The position numbers and the translations under genes are program-made. Below are positions 11,171-24,549 of a stretch of 64,000 bases of DNA, one piece after another; positions within the stretch are counted from its first letter, which is position 1, and the number at the start of each line of letters is the position of its first letter. The DNA is taken from assembly GCA_039881145.1 (NCBI GenBank), contig JAYKKI010000134.1:1708001-1772000 (forward strand), read 5' to 3'. A model generated the notes under the pieces. It had not been told where the DNA came from, made no database searches, and worked only from the letters and a program-made list of their open reading frames with translations. The stretch is from Druceiella hillmani (Eukaryota > Arthropoda > Insecta > Lepidoptera > Hepialidae).

Positions 11171-11246
11171 ATCATTCAAAGTATCGATGATTGAAGTGGA
11201 AGGTAGTTATCATCCAAAGTATTGGTGATTGAAGTGAAAGTAGTTC
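11171..11246. repeat. Tandem duplication, 38-bp unit, two copies
   Basis: The units at 11171-11208 and 11209-11246 share 'atcatt/ccaaagtat' and 'tgattgaagtg', with about five substitutions. They lie directly upstream (in the minus-strand sense) of the candidate exon ending at 11144. A weaker third similarity, around 'atcattgagccagc', continues into that exon. Confidence 0.8.
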
Positions 11247-12604
11247 ATTGCGTGTTTTTAAAGAAATGTAATGAATGTTCAAGGTGCCTCACCAAGCCAC
11301 TTGTATTTGAGCTTTTCATAGATATCTTGTTAGGATATTTAAGGCATTATGCGGACGATGTAGCATTGATTTTAGAAACATACTTCCAGACTTTCGATTT
11401 CTCCATTGCGGACCTGTAAAAAACAATAGGTACATGATATTACATTAAACAATTGAGATTAATTTGTGAGAAATAAATTCATTACCCTGCTTGCCAAACT
11501 GTGGCTAAGTAAATGTCGTAAAATAAATTTTAAGTAAAACATATTATCTATGAAATAGGAAGAATCATTCGTATGAAAAATGTGCCTACTAAAATTATAA
11601 CCGCATTGAATAGATATTTTTTTCCTTTATGTTACTTTGTCATGAAAGGGTAACTTTTAACTTTACTCAACCATCACTCAGCTTAAGTAAAAAAAATAAT
11701 ATGTAAGGTAAAAGCACCAATTCTTGACACAATAAGAGGCAAGGTTATAATTTTATTTTTTGTACTATGTTAAAGATTAATATTGTTGAATTTTTACTTT
11801 AACAACATGTTAATTAATCATTTGACTAATTAAATCCACACTTTCTAAAAATAATTAATTTAATTTACTGATTAATTCCAAGTGATAAAATAGATGACCT
11901 GGATACATCAGTTACTGACAGGTTAAAAAACCGACTGATCTAACTAATGGTTTATTGACACCCATAATGCGCATGCATCATTAATCTGTTGAACTATAAA
12001 TAATTATTAATACTACAACAATACTACATCAATACTACACAATACTTCATATGTTTATTTTAGAATTTTAATTTATTAATGCGAACTTAAGATATTTTAT
12101 GAATGTGAACTTAAGATATCTAACACGATTATTGCTAATAAGTTTATTTCCACACCTAACAGTTTAAAATGTCGATGAATAACACTTATAGAATGAACAT
12201 GTAAATAGATTTAATTGTATTGTTCCATGGTAAGGTAAGCAATAAAAAAGTAATATCCGTTTGTCTGCCTGTCACAAATTATTAGTTTTATCATTCGATT
12301 TTTCTTCTTTTTCTCCTTTCTTCTTTTCATTTACCTAATATCGTATTGACCCAGCTTTATGTGACCAAATAAAAAAAATAAAAATATGTAAAGTCTACAA
12401 TATGTTTAAGTCAATATAAGGACGAAAAGGCAATAAAATAATAAAATAATAAAATAGCAATAAATTAATAAATTAATTTTAGGGCTCAAATTTAAAGTGC
12501 CAAAGACTTATCTTGTACTTAAAAAAAATACTATTTTGATGAAAAAATATTAGGAAGCCTACGAATATCCATAGAAAACATATAGGTATGTTTTATTTAT
12601 GTAA
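11247..12604. other. AT-rich DNA, no gene seen
   Basis: Near 12262 the phrase 'ccgtttgtctgcctgtcac' resembles the CTGTCTGTC motif that opens many decayed insect repeats, but the similarity cannot be bounded. Otherwise this is simple AT-rich sequence. Confidence 0.45.
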
Positions 12605-12800
12605 TCATCGTCATCAGTATATAACTGTTCTCAACAGTACATAAGTGTTTCCTAAGGTGCTCCTACATACTACACACGGTCCTCCGCTTTCCATATCCAA
12701 CAACATCCCACCGACATTTTAGGTCATCAGTTCATCTGGTTCAAGGGCGTTCCATGCTGCGTTTCGAGGTTTGCAGTTTCCACTCGATAATATGTCTACC
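12605..12800 (-). mobile_element. RTE-like LINE 3'-coding tail, degraded
   Basis: Read on plus, the text runs 'catcgtcatcag', 'cctaaggtgctcc', 'acggtcctccgctttcc', 'catctggttcaaggg', 'catgctgcgtttcgaggttt' and 'ccactcg'. I recognise this order as the reverse complement of a very common insect LINE C-terminus. On minus, broken frames give R(V)E, KPRNAAWNAL and WKAEDRV, which match the usual 'EWRP...W...KAEDRVLW..LGEAY' pattern remembered for that family. It carries stops and frameshifts, so it is a dead fragment. Confidence 0.55.
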
Positions 12801-15800
12801 CTATCAGTTGGCGAGTCTTCAGCAAATAGACCTCCTATTACCACTTCAGATTCTTTTATGTAATAATTTATTATTAACACATTTATATATCTTGCAATAA
12901 ACGTTTTCCAATATACAAAATTAATACGTTATCTATTATAAAAAAATACAACGTTATAATCAATATTATGTTTAAAGTGATCATAGCAAATTGTATCCAA
13001 AGTGAAAATTCCAGTATAACTAATTACATCTAAGGTAATATACTAAAGTTGACAGATAAAGTTGCCTTATTAAAACTTAAATTTTTAGAAAAAATAAATG
13101 ATGTGCTGAATGCATACAGTTACTCCATTAAGCCCAAATTACGTTTGTTTAGTTAAGGAGCGAGTAAACTTGCATTTTAGCGAGTTAAGTAAAGAACCTT
13201 GTTTGGACGACGACCGAGTTAAGTAATGAATTGACGCAAAATAGAACCTCGTTCTATTTTTCGGGGATATAAGTGAGAAAAAACCCCTCCCACATTTATT
13301 TCGATCCAGGTCAACTTAATTCCCCCACCATGTAGACGAGACTAGACCAAATTAGCTCATCATCGCGCATAGGTAATCTCGTTTATTTATTGTGTTAGCC
13401 GTATCATGTTTAAAAATAATCCATCAGTACAAACAAAAATTGTATGCTGAGGGTAGCAGTGATAAAATTCCATCGATATATGTATAATTTTAATGTGGAA
13501 AATATAGGAAATAATGAATCAATTAACGAAACATTTTTAGAGTTTTATTAATTTTTTTTCTAAAATACACGTCTGAAAGCTTCGTTTTTTGTTTTGCCGC
13601 AATGTATAAGACGTTATATCGGCTTTAGCTATTTTCGTTTTTTCGGCTTGCAAGTGTGGGAGTTGGGATAAGAGTGATGGATATGTCGAATGTATTTTCA
13701 TATATTTTTGGTCTAAATTTGAAAATAATCTGTTTTAAAATTAAAAATGTTTTGGGGCGAGCAAACAAAGTCCTATCGTATGACTTTCAACTTGACACTG
13801 TTACCAAGTCTTTAAACTTTGGCCCCCGTTTTGGACCATATTTCGAATAATAAACAAACATTTCTAATATTCTTGTACCAAGGATCGTTAAGGACGAATA
13901 AATAAGTTCTACAACTGTGCCAAATTTAAAGCTGATACTAATAGCAGTTGATAACATGTCGACACCAAAGTAAAATCGTGAGGTTTCTTTTAAATTATGG
14001 AGTCTTAGAAATCCAAAACGTTTACATAGCATTCATAACACTTTTTATTAAAAAATTATCATGCTGATAACCTAGAACTTCAATTGCGATGGTTAGAAAT
14101 CAAAGTTATCATCATTTGTGAAACGTAACATACCTTTTATTCATATGTATAAGTGTAATATAGGTAAATAAAATAAAACAAGATTAAAACAGTTTTCATA
14201 ACTTCATGTACAAAACGGTATTAAGCAAAATTTTCATATCTTTATTCATTCTAAAAACATAATTTAATATCGAATATGAAGCTAAAATTAAGTCACAAGA
14301 TTAAGCTCTTTAATAAACCGGAAATTTGGGATGTTATATCCGCCTTCATCCGTAATGACCAAAAGTAAACAGCCGTAATGGGACTTTGAAACTTCATTGG
14401 GATGATTAATTATTTTTCGTTAACCCTCGAAGATCGGCACAAAGCGTAAGGGAGTGAACAATGATGAGAACAAAAGATGGTCCGAATTTCGTTCAAAGGG
14501 AAGATTGACAATGAATTATTTATTCCGTTCCTTGTAATTCGACAGGACTTCAGGATGGGAGAATTGGGAGATCTTAAGATCATGATAAGACAAACATCGA
14601 ACGAAGTCATTGTTTTATTATTATTTGGTCTAAAATATATACGGTTTATATTGTTTGTAAATATTCGAGATATTATAATTTCATCCGGTTAGTTAATATT
14701 AGTCTTGAATGAAAATTTAAATATTTTCAATGAAATTTTCACATAAGCGTTTGTTCTATTGTTTTCTGTTTTATTTTTAATTTAGTAGTTCTTACTTTCA
14801 ACTATCATTTTATATATGATTCGATAGCTCGTATATATTTTGGAGATAATTAAACAAATTTTGGTGAGTCTGCATTCAAAATGGGAAACATGCAAAAATG
14901 ATTTTTAATTTTTTTTCTAAATGTCATTCGTTTTTTTTGTTCACTTTTATTGTAATTTTAAATTCAAAATTATTTGTAGGTTTTTTAATTAAATTATTTC
15001 GCACATTTTTTTTTATTTCATAAAATAATGCACTATTTTTGAGAAAATTTCATAATTTCTTATTTGCTGAAAATTATTGAAAAATTAACTAAAAAGATCA
15101 AACAAGTACAAAGACAGTCCTAAATTTATCACATAGACATTTGAAGAAATTGGTAATATTTTGTAATTAATATTAACTTTGTTTAAATAATTTAAACTTA
15201 TACACATGTACTTGATTTTATGATACACGATTATTAAATATAAACATTAATTTTGTTTAAACTAATTCCTAAGTTTTTATTATGTGACTTCTGACTATTT
15301 CTCCTTTCATCCGAAGTAAACCCCGCGAATATAGAGAGAATATTTTTTTTCCAAGATTTGTTCAAAAACAATATAGCAAAACTGGCCAGAATTTGATTTC
15401 AGTTCCACTTCTATGTCGTAAAAGTAATCGCCATTAACAGAGTAAACCAAATTTTTAACAAGAAACTAGTGACCGGTCGGAAAGTAAGTTGTGTATAATT
15501 TTAAATTTACTCCTAACTTCTGTTAGTGATTGCTTTATTACATAATAAAACTTAATCCGAATAAAAAGAAATTTTCTTTAATTTGAAGTATCATTTATAT
15601 TTCAAATTAAAAACGTGTAAAATAAAAAAAAATAATGTGAAATTTATTCTGTGTTTTTCTTTTAAATTTTCTTTCCTAATTTAATTAACAACGATACTAA
15701 TTAAGAGGAAAAACGAAGCTTATGTGAAATAAATTTACAATCAAATTAATTTCAAACAGTTTTGGAGAAGAAGTGGATTAATTCGAATATATTCAAGAAG

Positions 15801-17106
15801 AGATATCATTTGAAACAATTTTTTTGTACCAATGAAATATATAAAAAAATGTATCTCGAATAAGTTCAGTTATAATATTAAGCTAAGTTTGGAATTATGT
15901 GTCTCGAATATAATCAATTACAAGACACAGAGAGCAAGTATTTAATCAATTTTTTAATTTTTTAAATCATAATTTTGAGGCAAAATTTGTGAACAGTGGA
16001 AGTTTTCTTGATAAAACTTGAAAATTTACCGAATTGAAAGATATTTAAAATTAACGTTTATACAATGACTGCATTGTGTTATCAACATGTGAATTTAAGA
16101 GACGGATGTTACCTTTCTCTATACTATTAAATTTAAAATTTAATAATTCCAGTATTTTCAAAAATTATTAAATTTATTTTATTAATTAACCCTTTTTTCC
16201 CTGACATATTATTTAAAAATATAAAATTGTACTAAGTTTATTATTATTGTAAAAAGTTACACTTTATGACACGGTCGTAAAGGTGTTGTAGAATTCTTTT
16301 GCAGACGAAAGTGGTGAAAGCTGATATAAAGATTTTAGTTTCGTATCAATTTCGTACGTTAGTACATAACTTTTTACAGCAATATTCTTCAGTATCACTT
16401 TATTTCCAACGCTCATTGAGCTACTCAAACTGACGATGAGAAACAATCCTTTTTGATATTTTCTCATGTTGCTAAAATTATTAAATAAATTATAACCAAT
16501 TGCTGGTCTAAATCAAATTTGTCTGCACTTTTAAATAACCTTAAAAAATAGGAAAATTGTATCTATAAAACTATCAAAGGAAAATTTAAATTAAAAAAAT
16601 TTACCTCATTAATAGTCTTTAATGTTATAATTATGATGCGACCAACACATCTCGTAAAGACCGCAGTTTCTTTCGGCTACAATAAATAATTCATTAACCG
16701 GCGAACGTCTTTTAAATTTATCCCCGCATCCCTTTTACTGGCTTTAGGCACCTCCTTCTCTCGCTCTCTTAGTCTCGTTCTCTTTCACGTCACTTAACGT
16801 ACCATTGCCTCGGTCGCTTACCCCTTACTTCCAAGACTCCACTTGTTATTATAATTTAAATGTTAATACTGGCGCTGAAATTTCCCCTGTAAAGGTTTTA
16901 TGAACGTGATGTCGGTTTCCTCCGTGCTTTTCCTGTTAGACGTGACTGCAATTCAACAATTAAACATTTAAAAAACATTTTTAAATATGTAAGATTAGGA
17001 TGTAAGTGAAAAAAATGCGGAATTTTAATCACATGATTTGAAATCTTGATATGCAAAAATAAATTTTCATAACCTGGATATTTAAGAAACAACGTATCTC
17101 ACTTAC
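12801..17106. other. Long AT-rich stretch; a patch of possible repeat at 13780-14060
   Basis: At 13880-14060 the phrases 'accaaggatcgttaagg' and 'tgtgccaaatttaaagctgat' have the look of an interspersed repeat, but no second copy is found here. An 81-codon minus frame (13787-14032) runs through it and is judged fortuitous. The segment 16730-16840 is a pyrimidine-rich, GC-richer patch (ctctcgctctcttagtctcg) without a convincing open frame; it may be regulatory. Nothing else is seen. Confidence 0.45.
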
Positions 17107-17147
17107 TGAGTGACAATTTCAATGCCGAAATTACGAGAATGAGGCAT
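17107..17147 (-). CDS. Candidate 41-nt micro-exon (tentative)
   Basis: On minus, the acceptor aaaattacag is followed by ATGCCTCATTCTCG... and, 41 bases later, by the donor CTCA|GTAAGTGAG. Both sites fit the insect consensus well. The frame starting at the ATG gives MPHSRNFGIEIVT plus two bases; another frame gives CLILVISALKLSL, and the third has a stop. With only 41 bases the call rests on splice signals alone. Confidence 0.25.
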
Positions 17148-17319
17148 CTGTAATTTTGTTTTAAAACATCGAGTTAAAATATTATTTTAAAATATCGCTT
17201 TAATGAATTATTAAAAAAGATACACAATTTCTCTTCGTTTCAATACTAGCGTCAATATAATATAAGTCTGATGATTACAGACACAATTATTCTGTAACAT
17301 TCAGAAACAAAAGCTATAG

Positions 17320-17320
<1 letters not shown>

Positions 17321-17407
<87 letters not shown>

Positions 17408-17469
17408 ATATGTATATATGTATATATGTATATATGTTCGTATATATATATATATATATATATATATAC
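17321..17469. repeat. Long TA-rich microsatellite with gtatatat octamers
   Basis: A near-pure (TA)n tract is interrupted by tandem gtatatat units (about 17395-17436) and the interruption gttcg at 17436-17440. Frames translated through it as Tyr-Ile repeats are artefacts. Confidence 0.97.
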
Positions 17470-18081
17470 TTATACTTATTTTTCGTTTTCCAAGCAGAAC
17501 TTTTATATTTACTTCCCAAAAAAAAACAACTAATTCGTATTGTAATTTTTATACCCATTTATTGAAACATTTGATAATTAGTTATTATTAACATTTCAAA
17601 CAAATAACAGTTTGATGAAGCACAACTAGTAATACATACATATTAATTGTGTACTATTTATTAGATCGTATCACTTAAAATAAAGGCGGAAGTCATGAAC
17701 TCGAAAAGATAATTGTAATGATTTACCTGTTTGATAACAGGTAATAGTAAGACCCGAATATACGTTCAAAATGAAATTGCACTCAATACCGTTTTCAATT
17801 TCGTATTGTTATCTTTTGGATTTGAAATCCAATATTATAATATTATATGTTTTTTCATAATTTGCATTATTTTTCCCTCGTATATGTAGCACTTCCTGTT
17901 ACGCAGTTTATAACATGTATTATTTCAGTAATTTCTACGAAAATGCGGGTATATATAAGGTGCTGTGAAATATTGAATTCTTGGTATTTAGAAACTATGC
18001 TTATTTTTCCTTGGCAAATGAATCAAATTGACAACTGAATGAATTGTATAGTAATAAAATGTAACTTACTTAATATGATTA

Positions 18082-18125
<44 letters not shown>

Positions 18126-20868
18126 TATATACACATTAGCATTTTTTTTTCAATCGTAGACCATATTTGTACAAAATTATTTCAGCCATATGCATTCCGA
18201 TGAAAACGCAATTAAATTGTTAAATATTATATTAAATTTCTAGGTCAATAAAAAAAAATATGAAAATACATTTAATTTTAGTCCAGTTAAATAGGTTGAC
18301 TAAAAAAATTACTTGTATTGCTTTACTTTTACTACCAATTTATAAGCAAATTTGGGCTAAATACGTTATATACCAACGTTCTCTTATTTAAATCATTGCT
18401 TGAAATTGCATATTTATTTGAAAAGAAAGAAATGTGCAATGAAAATCTCTTCGGAATAAGAAGTTCTTGACAGAAATGCTTAAAACCTTGGGCTATAATA
18501 ACTACTAAAGATTGTGATACTTAGCGAAAGGCCAAATGAAGAACATGGATACAAATTGAAGATATAATAATATTTTACAAAACCGTTTTGAATAAAGTAC
18601 ATTTACAAATATACGTCATAAAACAACCATTATTTTAAGTACGAAAAATTAATGAAAGTGTGCCTTTATTTTCCTGTCGCACTCTAATCCGCTCGCATTC
18701 TTTTAGATTCATAATGAAGATGCACGTTTTGTTTTTCGTTTATTTTCTTCTATATTGTTTATTTAGGTTTTCGGTGCGCCGGATTCAGTTACGGTTAAAT
18801 AATAATGAGGGCTGTCATAATAAAGTTGTTTATTATTCGGGGACTGAGGGAACCTTTATTTATGCAAAGAAACACCAGCCAAGTAGCCTCTTTAATATTA
18901 AATTGAGTTAAGATTATGTTGTGATATTATACGGAATTCTTGAAATTTAGGGTTTAGGCATTATAAAGAAGTACTGCGGTGCAGGGTGTGTGGAGTTCTT
19001 TTTTGTGTTTAGTATCGGAATAGTACATTCCTCTGGGGTGCAATAGCACTTTGTTGCGGTTTTAAAAATTACCTGGTTTGGGTCAGAGAAAAATATGTAA
19101 AACTGTAAAATTCTATACTTTATATATCATTAGTACCTTAGAAAAATATAATGAAAACTATTATATAAAATATGCGATTGTAGAGCTTGCTTAGATTTTT
19201 CTTCAAAGCAATTATAATTTGCTTCAGTCGTATTATACGAAGTATTTTTTATAGTTTACCAAGCGGTTCCTGCTCATATATATTTTTTAAATGTCAACTC
19301 CTCATATCTATTGAAAATGTTTTCACAACAATATTCTGTACATTTTGTCATAACTACTTGTCACCGATCATTGAGCCGTAACGTTAATACAGTAACATTT
19401 ATTGCATATTTAACGCTTATCATAATTTGTATTATTAGTCTTAATGTGAAAGAGATACGCACCTTCAATTGTAATGATGAAGCTAGATTTAATTAAATGA
19501 AAATATATTTTCAAATTTTAATATTTGCTAATTTTAGGGTGAATTACTTAACTTGTTGATTATATCTCTCACGGAAATATATCTTATTTATTATGTTTAC
19601 TTTAATTAATTTAATTTTGCAAGTTATAACTAAAACATGTTTCCATATAATCCAAATAGGAAAAATATAAACTCTTCCTTCTCTTTTTTTTTTAAATTTT
19701 ATTCTCTCAACTTTTTACTGCGATAGTCATTAATTTCTGTTAGCGTCTCTAATGGCCAGTTACATTATTTCATATAAATGTGCAACGTACTACAGTACTT
19801 TATTTAAAGGTTATAGACATATTTAAAAACCACGCTATTAACACCTGCCTAATAAATCAAACGTAGCTTATGACTTCCCTGCCTGCTAATTTTTATCAAT
19901 ACCTTCTTGTTCTTGTTTTTTACATCATCGGGTTGCAATATATATCCGAGATAACTTTTCCCCAAAATTTTGTCACCTTCTCCAACCGACCGTTTGTCTA
20001 TCACGGTTTATTAGTATCTTTCAATAGTAAGAGTTATAAAATAGTTACGTGTGTCTTCCATTATATTACATTTGAACTTATTTTGGATAGATATTAAACA
20101 TTAACCTTCCAATAGACTAATGATACTATACTTTCGCATTGGCAATTACTACTACCATCTCTATTTCACTATCCTTTTTTAAAATGTTAACCAGTTTTTA
20201 ACAAGTATGCCGCACTTAGATTTTAAAAACTTAAAAATCAAATTTATCTCCGCCAAACTCTTCTAACAATTTTATTTTAAGTGAATTTTAAAGATTTTGT
20301 GAAGACCACAAATAAATTAAAGCGTATTTAACATTTTTGTGTCTTCTATCTTGCTCACGTAAATATTTGCAAAAAAGATCATTATATTCCTCTGTATATG
20401 TAGCCGTCCAACTAAACAGAATACACTCAATGTTTTTTGTTTGTGACCTTATATTATGTGTCCTGTTCCATTTTAATAGTACTAGTTCTATTCAGTGTAG
20501 AAAGAAATACGATAGTGTCCTACAAAAGGTAGCTGCAGGCTGACATATTACCATGATGTGTTACTTAATATTTATTTTCTCATGTACTTGCTTTGTTCCT
20601 AAATAAGAGATTTTTTAATAGCCTGAAAAAAATCATTTACATTTTGGATTGAATTTTTATTCTATATCAATTTTAAAATTGTTAAAGGAAACATTCAAAA
20701 TTTCATCAAGATTCGTTAAGTATTTGAGACGTCAAAACGACACAAATAAACAACGAAACAAGTAAATATACTATCGTTTTCATAATACTATTTATGATTA
20801 AATAATCTTTACAGCCCATTATACATTAATTCCAAATCTACAATAATTTGTACCTGTGTATCGCATAA
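17470..20868. other. AT-rich DNA with a (TA)n tract at 18081-18133
   Basis: A TA microsatellite with gtgt and gata interruptions lies at 18081-18133. A plus-strand frame with ATG at 18714 (65 codons to 18911) starts with a hydrophobic run, KMHVLFFVYFLLYCLFRF, and then has a polar tail. It could be read as a signal peptide plus small mature peptide, but nothing else supports it. No other feature is seen. Confidence 0.45.
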
Positions 20869-20915
20869 AGTATATGATACAATTTTAATGGATCATTAAA
20901 ATTGTATCATATACT
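20869..20915. repeat. Perfect hairpin: 22-bp arms, 3-base loop
   Basis: The arm at 20869-20890 (AGTATATGATACAATTTT, then AATG) is exactly reverse-complementary to 20894-20915, with only GAT between. The pairing does not extend beyond 22 bp. Perfect identity implies a recent snap-back event or constraint. At 47 bases it is short for an animal microRNA precursor and it lacks terminal repeats of a known transposon. Confidence 0.95.
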
Positions 20916-23900
20916 AATTCATGCAGAAAAATAAAGACAGAATATATTCTGATTACTTCATTCGACTAGTATAACTGAATCCAATCCACTGCACAATGAC
21001 GAAAGAACTTATTAGAAACAAAAAGTGAGTGACTTGAATTTGAAACGAGTGACATAGCATAACATTATTTCTACTTCTGTTACTTCAAATGATCGGACAT
21101 AAGATGATGGAAGTAGAATACACAGAGAATAAATTTATTGTATTGTTCCACTTCATGACTTATCGTAGATTCATAATGTGATAGTTTAACTGTACTTCAC
21201 TTAAGGTAAATGATTCTCATGCTTTTGTACTTGTTTCTCCGAAAGATTACCTTACCGCTGAATACAATAAACACACCAAAATGTATGTGGATGAAATAAG
21301 AAGCAATTCAACTAACAATAACAATTACTCTCCTAACTGCTCTTCGTACATTAAATCGTTCGAAAACATCAATTCCGTCTCACGTACACAGCCGCCATTA
21401 AAAGCAGACTTGCATTAAGGCTATCGTGAGTAACTGCTGGCCATAAATAAATCCTCCTTAATACTCCATCAGACTAATCCATAACGAAGGTCCAACTTGC
21501 CCATTGACCGTTAAACAACAAATTTAAAGGTACGAGCATTCTGCCTAACCCGTTGGCGCAGAATAACATAACCCGTTGGCGCAGATCATCTTCAAAAAAC
21601 TTAAAATATATATGTAAATTTTATGAAACTTATTTGATGCGATATCCACGTCTCATAATGTAAATTAAAATCTATAAACAATTCTCTCCTTGACGATATT
21701 ACTTATTTAGTTTTTGGAGAAATAATAAACTAATTAATAATGTTCTATAGATGTACAAAAGACATTTCCGTATCGGTCACATTCGGTGGAAATTATTAAC
21801 TAACGTTTTTTTATTTAACATCCCAAATGATATTCATTCTCTATTGGGATTCACTGTACCGCCTTTATTAGTTTCAAATATCTTAGGTTACTAATAAACG
21901 AAATTGTCTGTTTAAATGTTGCCCTGTTCTTAATGTTTTGAATAATGTTCTTTTCATTTCATTATTTCGTACTCCTTATCTATTTCGTAATATAGAGTAA
22001 GCATTATTTAAGTATGTTAAGAAACAAAAAGAACGAGGAACTTTTTAGATCCTTTATCTAATCTATCAAGACCAAGACTAAATGTCTATCAAGACCAATC
22101 GCCTATCTACATCTAAATATAAATTCTATTATTTTAATTCTTCAAAACCCAGAGTTTAAAATTAGTTACAGATTATTAATTATTAGGTACAAGTAATTTC
22201 ATAAGGTAAGCATTCATTTTATATGAATATCATATCAAAAAATATAGATACTTCAGGGATTGTTTATTTTGAAGATTTTTCTACAACCATTTAATTGCGA
22301 CATCCTTGATAATATTTCATTCGACAAAAAGGTTTAATTAATCTCTATATTATTATAAACAAGTTCCATCTGTCACGTGATCATATCTGAGGCAAGGCTA
22401 ATGAATTCGTTTTTTTTATTAAATCTTTAACTTTTGCTGTGATATTAAAATATATTTCCTACAGATAGATATTTAGTCCAGGCTCTTAAAAAATCCGACT
22501 GCTGTCTGACAATTATTTCTTGATGAAAACAATTATTTAGAGCGTAACATCGTATAAGTATCTCCATATAAATATTTACGCAAATGAATCTTTTTTCCTT
22601 TTGTCTTACTGTATGGAAAATATACATTAGGTTAATATTTAGAATTTAATCATATCATATTTAAGGAAATCATAAAAATATGATACATAAAATTTTTCAA
22701 ATAATTTGAAATTAGATATTTCGTTACAGAGATAGAAATGTATATTGTAAGGATAGCCAGAAAACTAAGTTAAAAGTTGAGATGACGTTTAAAAAGACAG
22801 TGGGTCATTTCTCGGTTCGAAAAGGGTTGACTGAAATTCAAATTCGTTTTATCGCGCGGGTGAAACACGTTGACCGCAACCGGCATCCCTTTTAATGAAT
22901 AAACCGACTCGTTATTCGTAAAATGTTTAAACGTATACGTATATCTATTTGACCATGTAAGCGATATAAATATAAAGTATATTGAAACTAGGAAAATATC
23001 TCTGTCGAATCTACGTTTTAGGTTGAGTGCATATTTTTATATGAAATCATATTACCACCTACAGTATTCCAAATTTTAAGGTAATGTATAGCTTAGTAAG
23101 TAAAATTAGAGGGTGTACAACAGACATAATGGATGTAACATTTCTATTTAGAATATATATTTTATACTTAACTCATTTAAACAAAATTAAGGACATCTAC
23201 TCTGATAACAAAAATAATTTTCACAAATAATATTCGTGCAGTATAAGTTTCATGGATGCAACTATTGTTAAATATAAATAAGGAACTAACCAAAATAAAT
23301 AATAGCTAATTACTTACAAACAATATTAACTGAGTATGTAAGTTTTTAAAATATTTTATACCGTGCATACATAGTTCAGTGGAGAGACCAAAAAATGATC
23401 TTGAATAAATCTCGTTTAGACATATTATTGGATATGAGTTTGATCAACAATTTATAAAAAGAAATGACGTCGTATATGTCGATCTTAGTTCTGTTTCCAC
23501 TAAGAATTGGGCACTCGAAATAACAATATACTAAACAATTTTGAAGACCAAAAATAACCGACTATCGTTTGATCACACGACTTTTGGTGATAAAATTATT
23601 TTTATATTTGATATTTTCTACTCAAAGCACGGAAAAATATTTACCGTGGCAATTTGAAGCTCCAAATATTTTTTTGTAATACCTTATATATACAACAGTT
23701 AACTAAATATAGCTTTATAGAGATATTCATTCTTAAAGTCTTACAAATTTCAAATTAGCTTCGTCAAAATATGACTAACTTATCTTCTAAATGAAATTTC
23801 AAAGGAATCATTTCAGAAGTACAAATAGATGAGGCCTTATTTTAAACAGTTCATTTTCATTGCTTAAATATTAATTTCCTTTTGGCAACTTCCGTAGTAG

Positions 23901-24021
23901 AGAAACTTAATTTCATTTCATGATAACGCACAACTTTATCCTATTTAAAACAAATTTCTTCCCTAATCTATAATAAACTTGTTATTTCATAATTAACAAA
24001 AACACGTCACAAGTACGGTAG
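20916..24021. other. AT-rich DNA; small duplication at 21546-21585; GC patch at 22840-22930
   Basis: Apart from the listed duplication, the segment 22840-22930 is GC-richer (tttatcgcgcgggtgaaacac, shown in part; ccgcaaccggcatccc). Its 'gcatccctttta' motif is shared with 16725-16740. No open frame or splice pair is supported. Confidence 0.45.
21546..21585. repeat. Direct repeat of a 17-bp GC-rich motif (possible SINE head)
   Basis: taacccgttggcgcaga occurs at 21546-21562 and again at 21569-21585 (period 23 bp). 'cccgttggcgcag' is how a tRNA-derived repeat that I recall from Lepidoptera begins (box A-like region). The rest of such an element is not found, so only truncated heads remain. Confidence 0.6.
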
Positions 24022-24246
24022 ACAATCTTCCTCCTCGTCCAAAATGATATAAACTTACAATCTACAAATCGAGTTTTACGCTCATATATCCTCAAGCCTT
24101 ACTTCGCAGTCGGTGGAGTGGTAAATCGTACTTCTATTATTAACAGCCCGAGACACATGCTGGCGGACGCTAAATTTTACGTCGCTGTCCGTATCTCCAT
24201 TCGCCTTACAGATGGATTACAAACAACTATCATAGCGTACAGTTAG
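24022..24246 (+). other. GC-richer island with a 74-codon open frame
   Basis: A frame is open from 24022 to a TAG at 24244-24246 and has its first ATG at 24157 (MLADAKFYVAVRISIRLTDG...). A good pyrimidine-rich acceptor (ccttacttcgcag) ends at 24109, so a terminal exon from 24110 encoding GGVVNRTSIINSPRHM onward is possible. The opposite strand also has an open frame of about 48 codons (SICKANGDTDSDVKFS...). Just downstream, a TATAAA at about 24271-24276 in 'gcttataaacgcaagccc' could alternatively mark a promoter. No family is recognised. Confidence 0.22.
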
Positions 24247-24469
24247 CGCGATGCTTAGCGGCGAGTTGCTTATAAACGCAAGCCCAGTATTTAGTAAACT
24301 TTGTAGAGTGTATAAGAAAAGCTATACGTGACTACTTTTAGATTTAAGCCGGATTCGCATTACTAAATAATTTGTGGGTTTTAGGTTATGCAAAATATTT
24401 CCAGTCATGGATAGGGTTTCGTTAGTTCACTATGAGTAGGGTATGTAATATAAATTATGTATAAATGAA

Positions 24470-24470
24470 T

Positions 24471-24503
<33 letters not shown>

Positions 24504-24516
24504 GGGGAGGGGGGGG
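24470..24516. repeat. (TA)n tract followed by a G-rich run
   Basis: A TA microsatellite (24470-24503, one aaa interruption) runs directly into a G-run with a single A inside (24504-24516). It abuts the 5'-truncated end of the retrotransposon fragment that follows. Confidence 0.95.
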
Positions 24517-24549
24517 AGTTAGATTGTGTATAATTAGTATTGAGTAAAC

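Noticed and set aside
13787..14032. 81-codon minus frame
   Set aside because: Lies over a probable decayed repeat, with no start context, splice signal or family similarity.
17301..17591. Tyr/Ile-repeat frames in (TA)n tracts (also at 36.9, 43.2 and 57.2 kb)
   Set aside because: They are translations of microsatellites.
21013..21024. Plus-strand first exon MTKELIRNKK ending at gtgagt
   Set aside because: Only ten codons in ordinary AT-rich DNA; too little to support.
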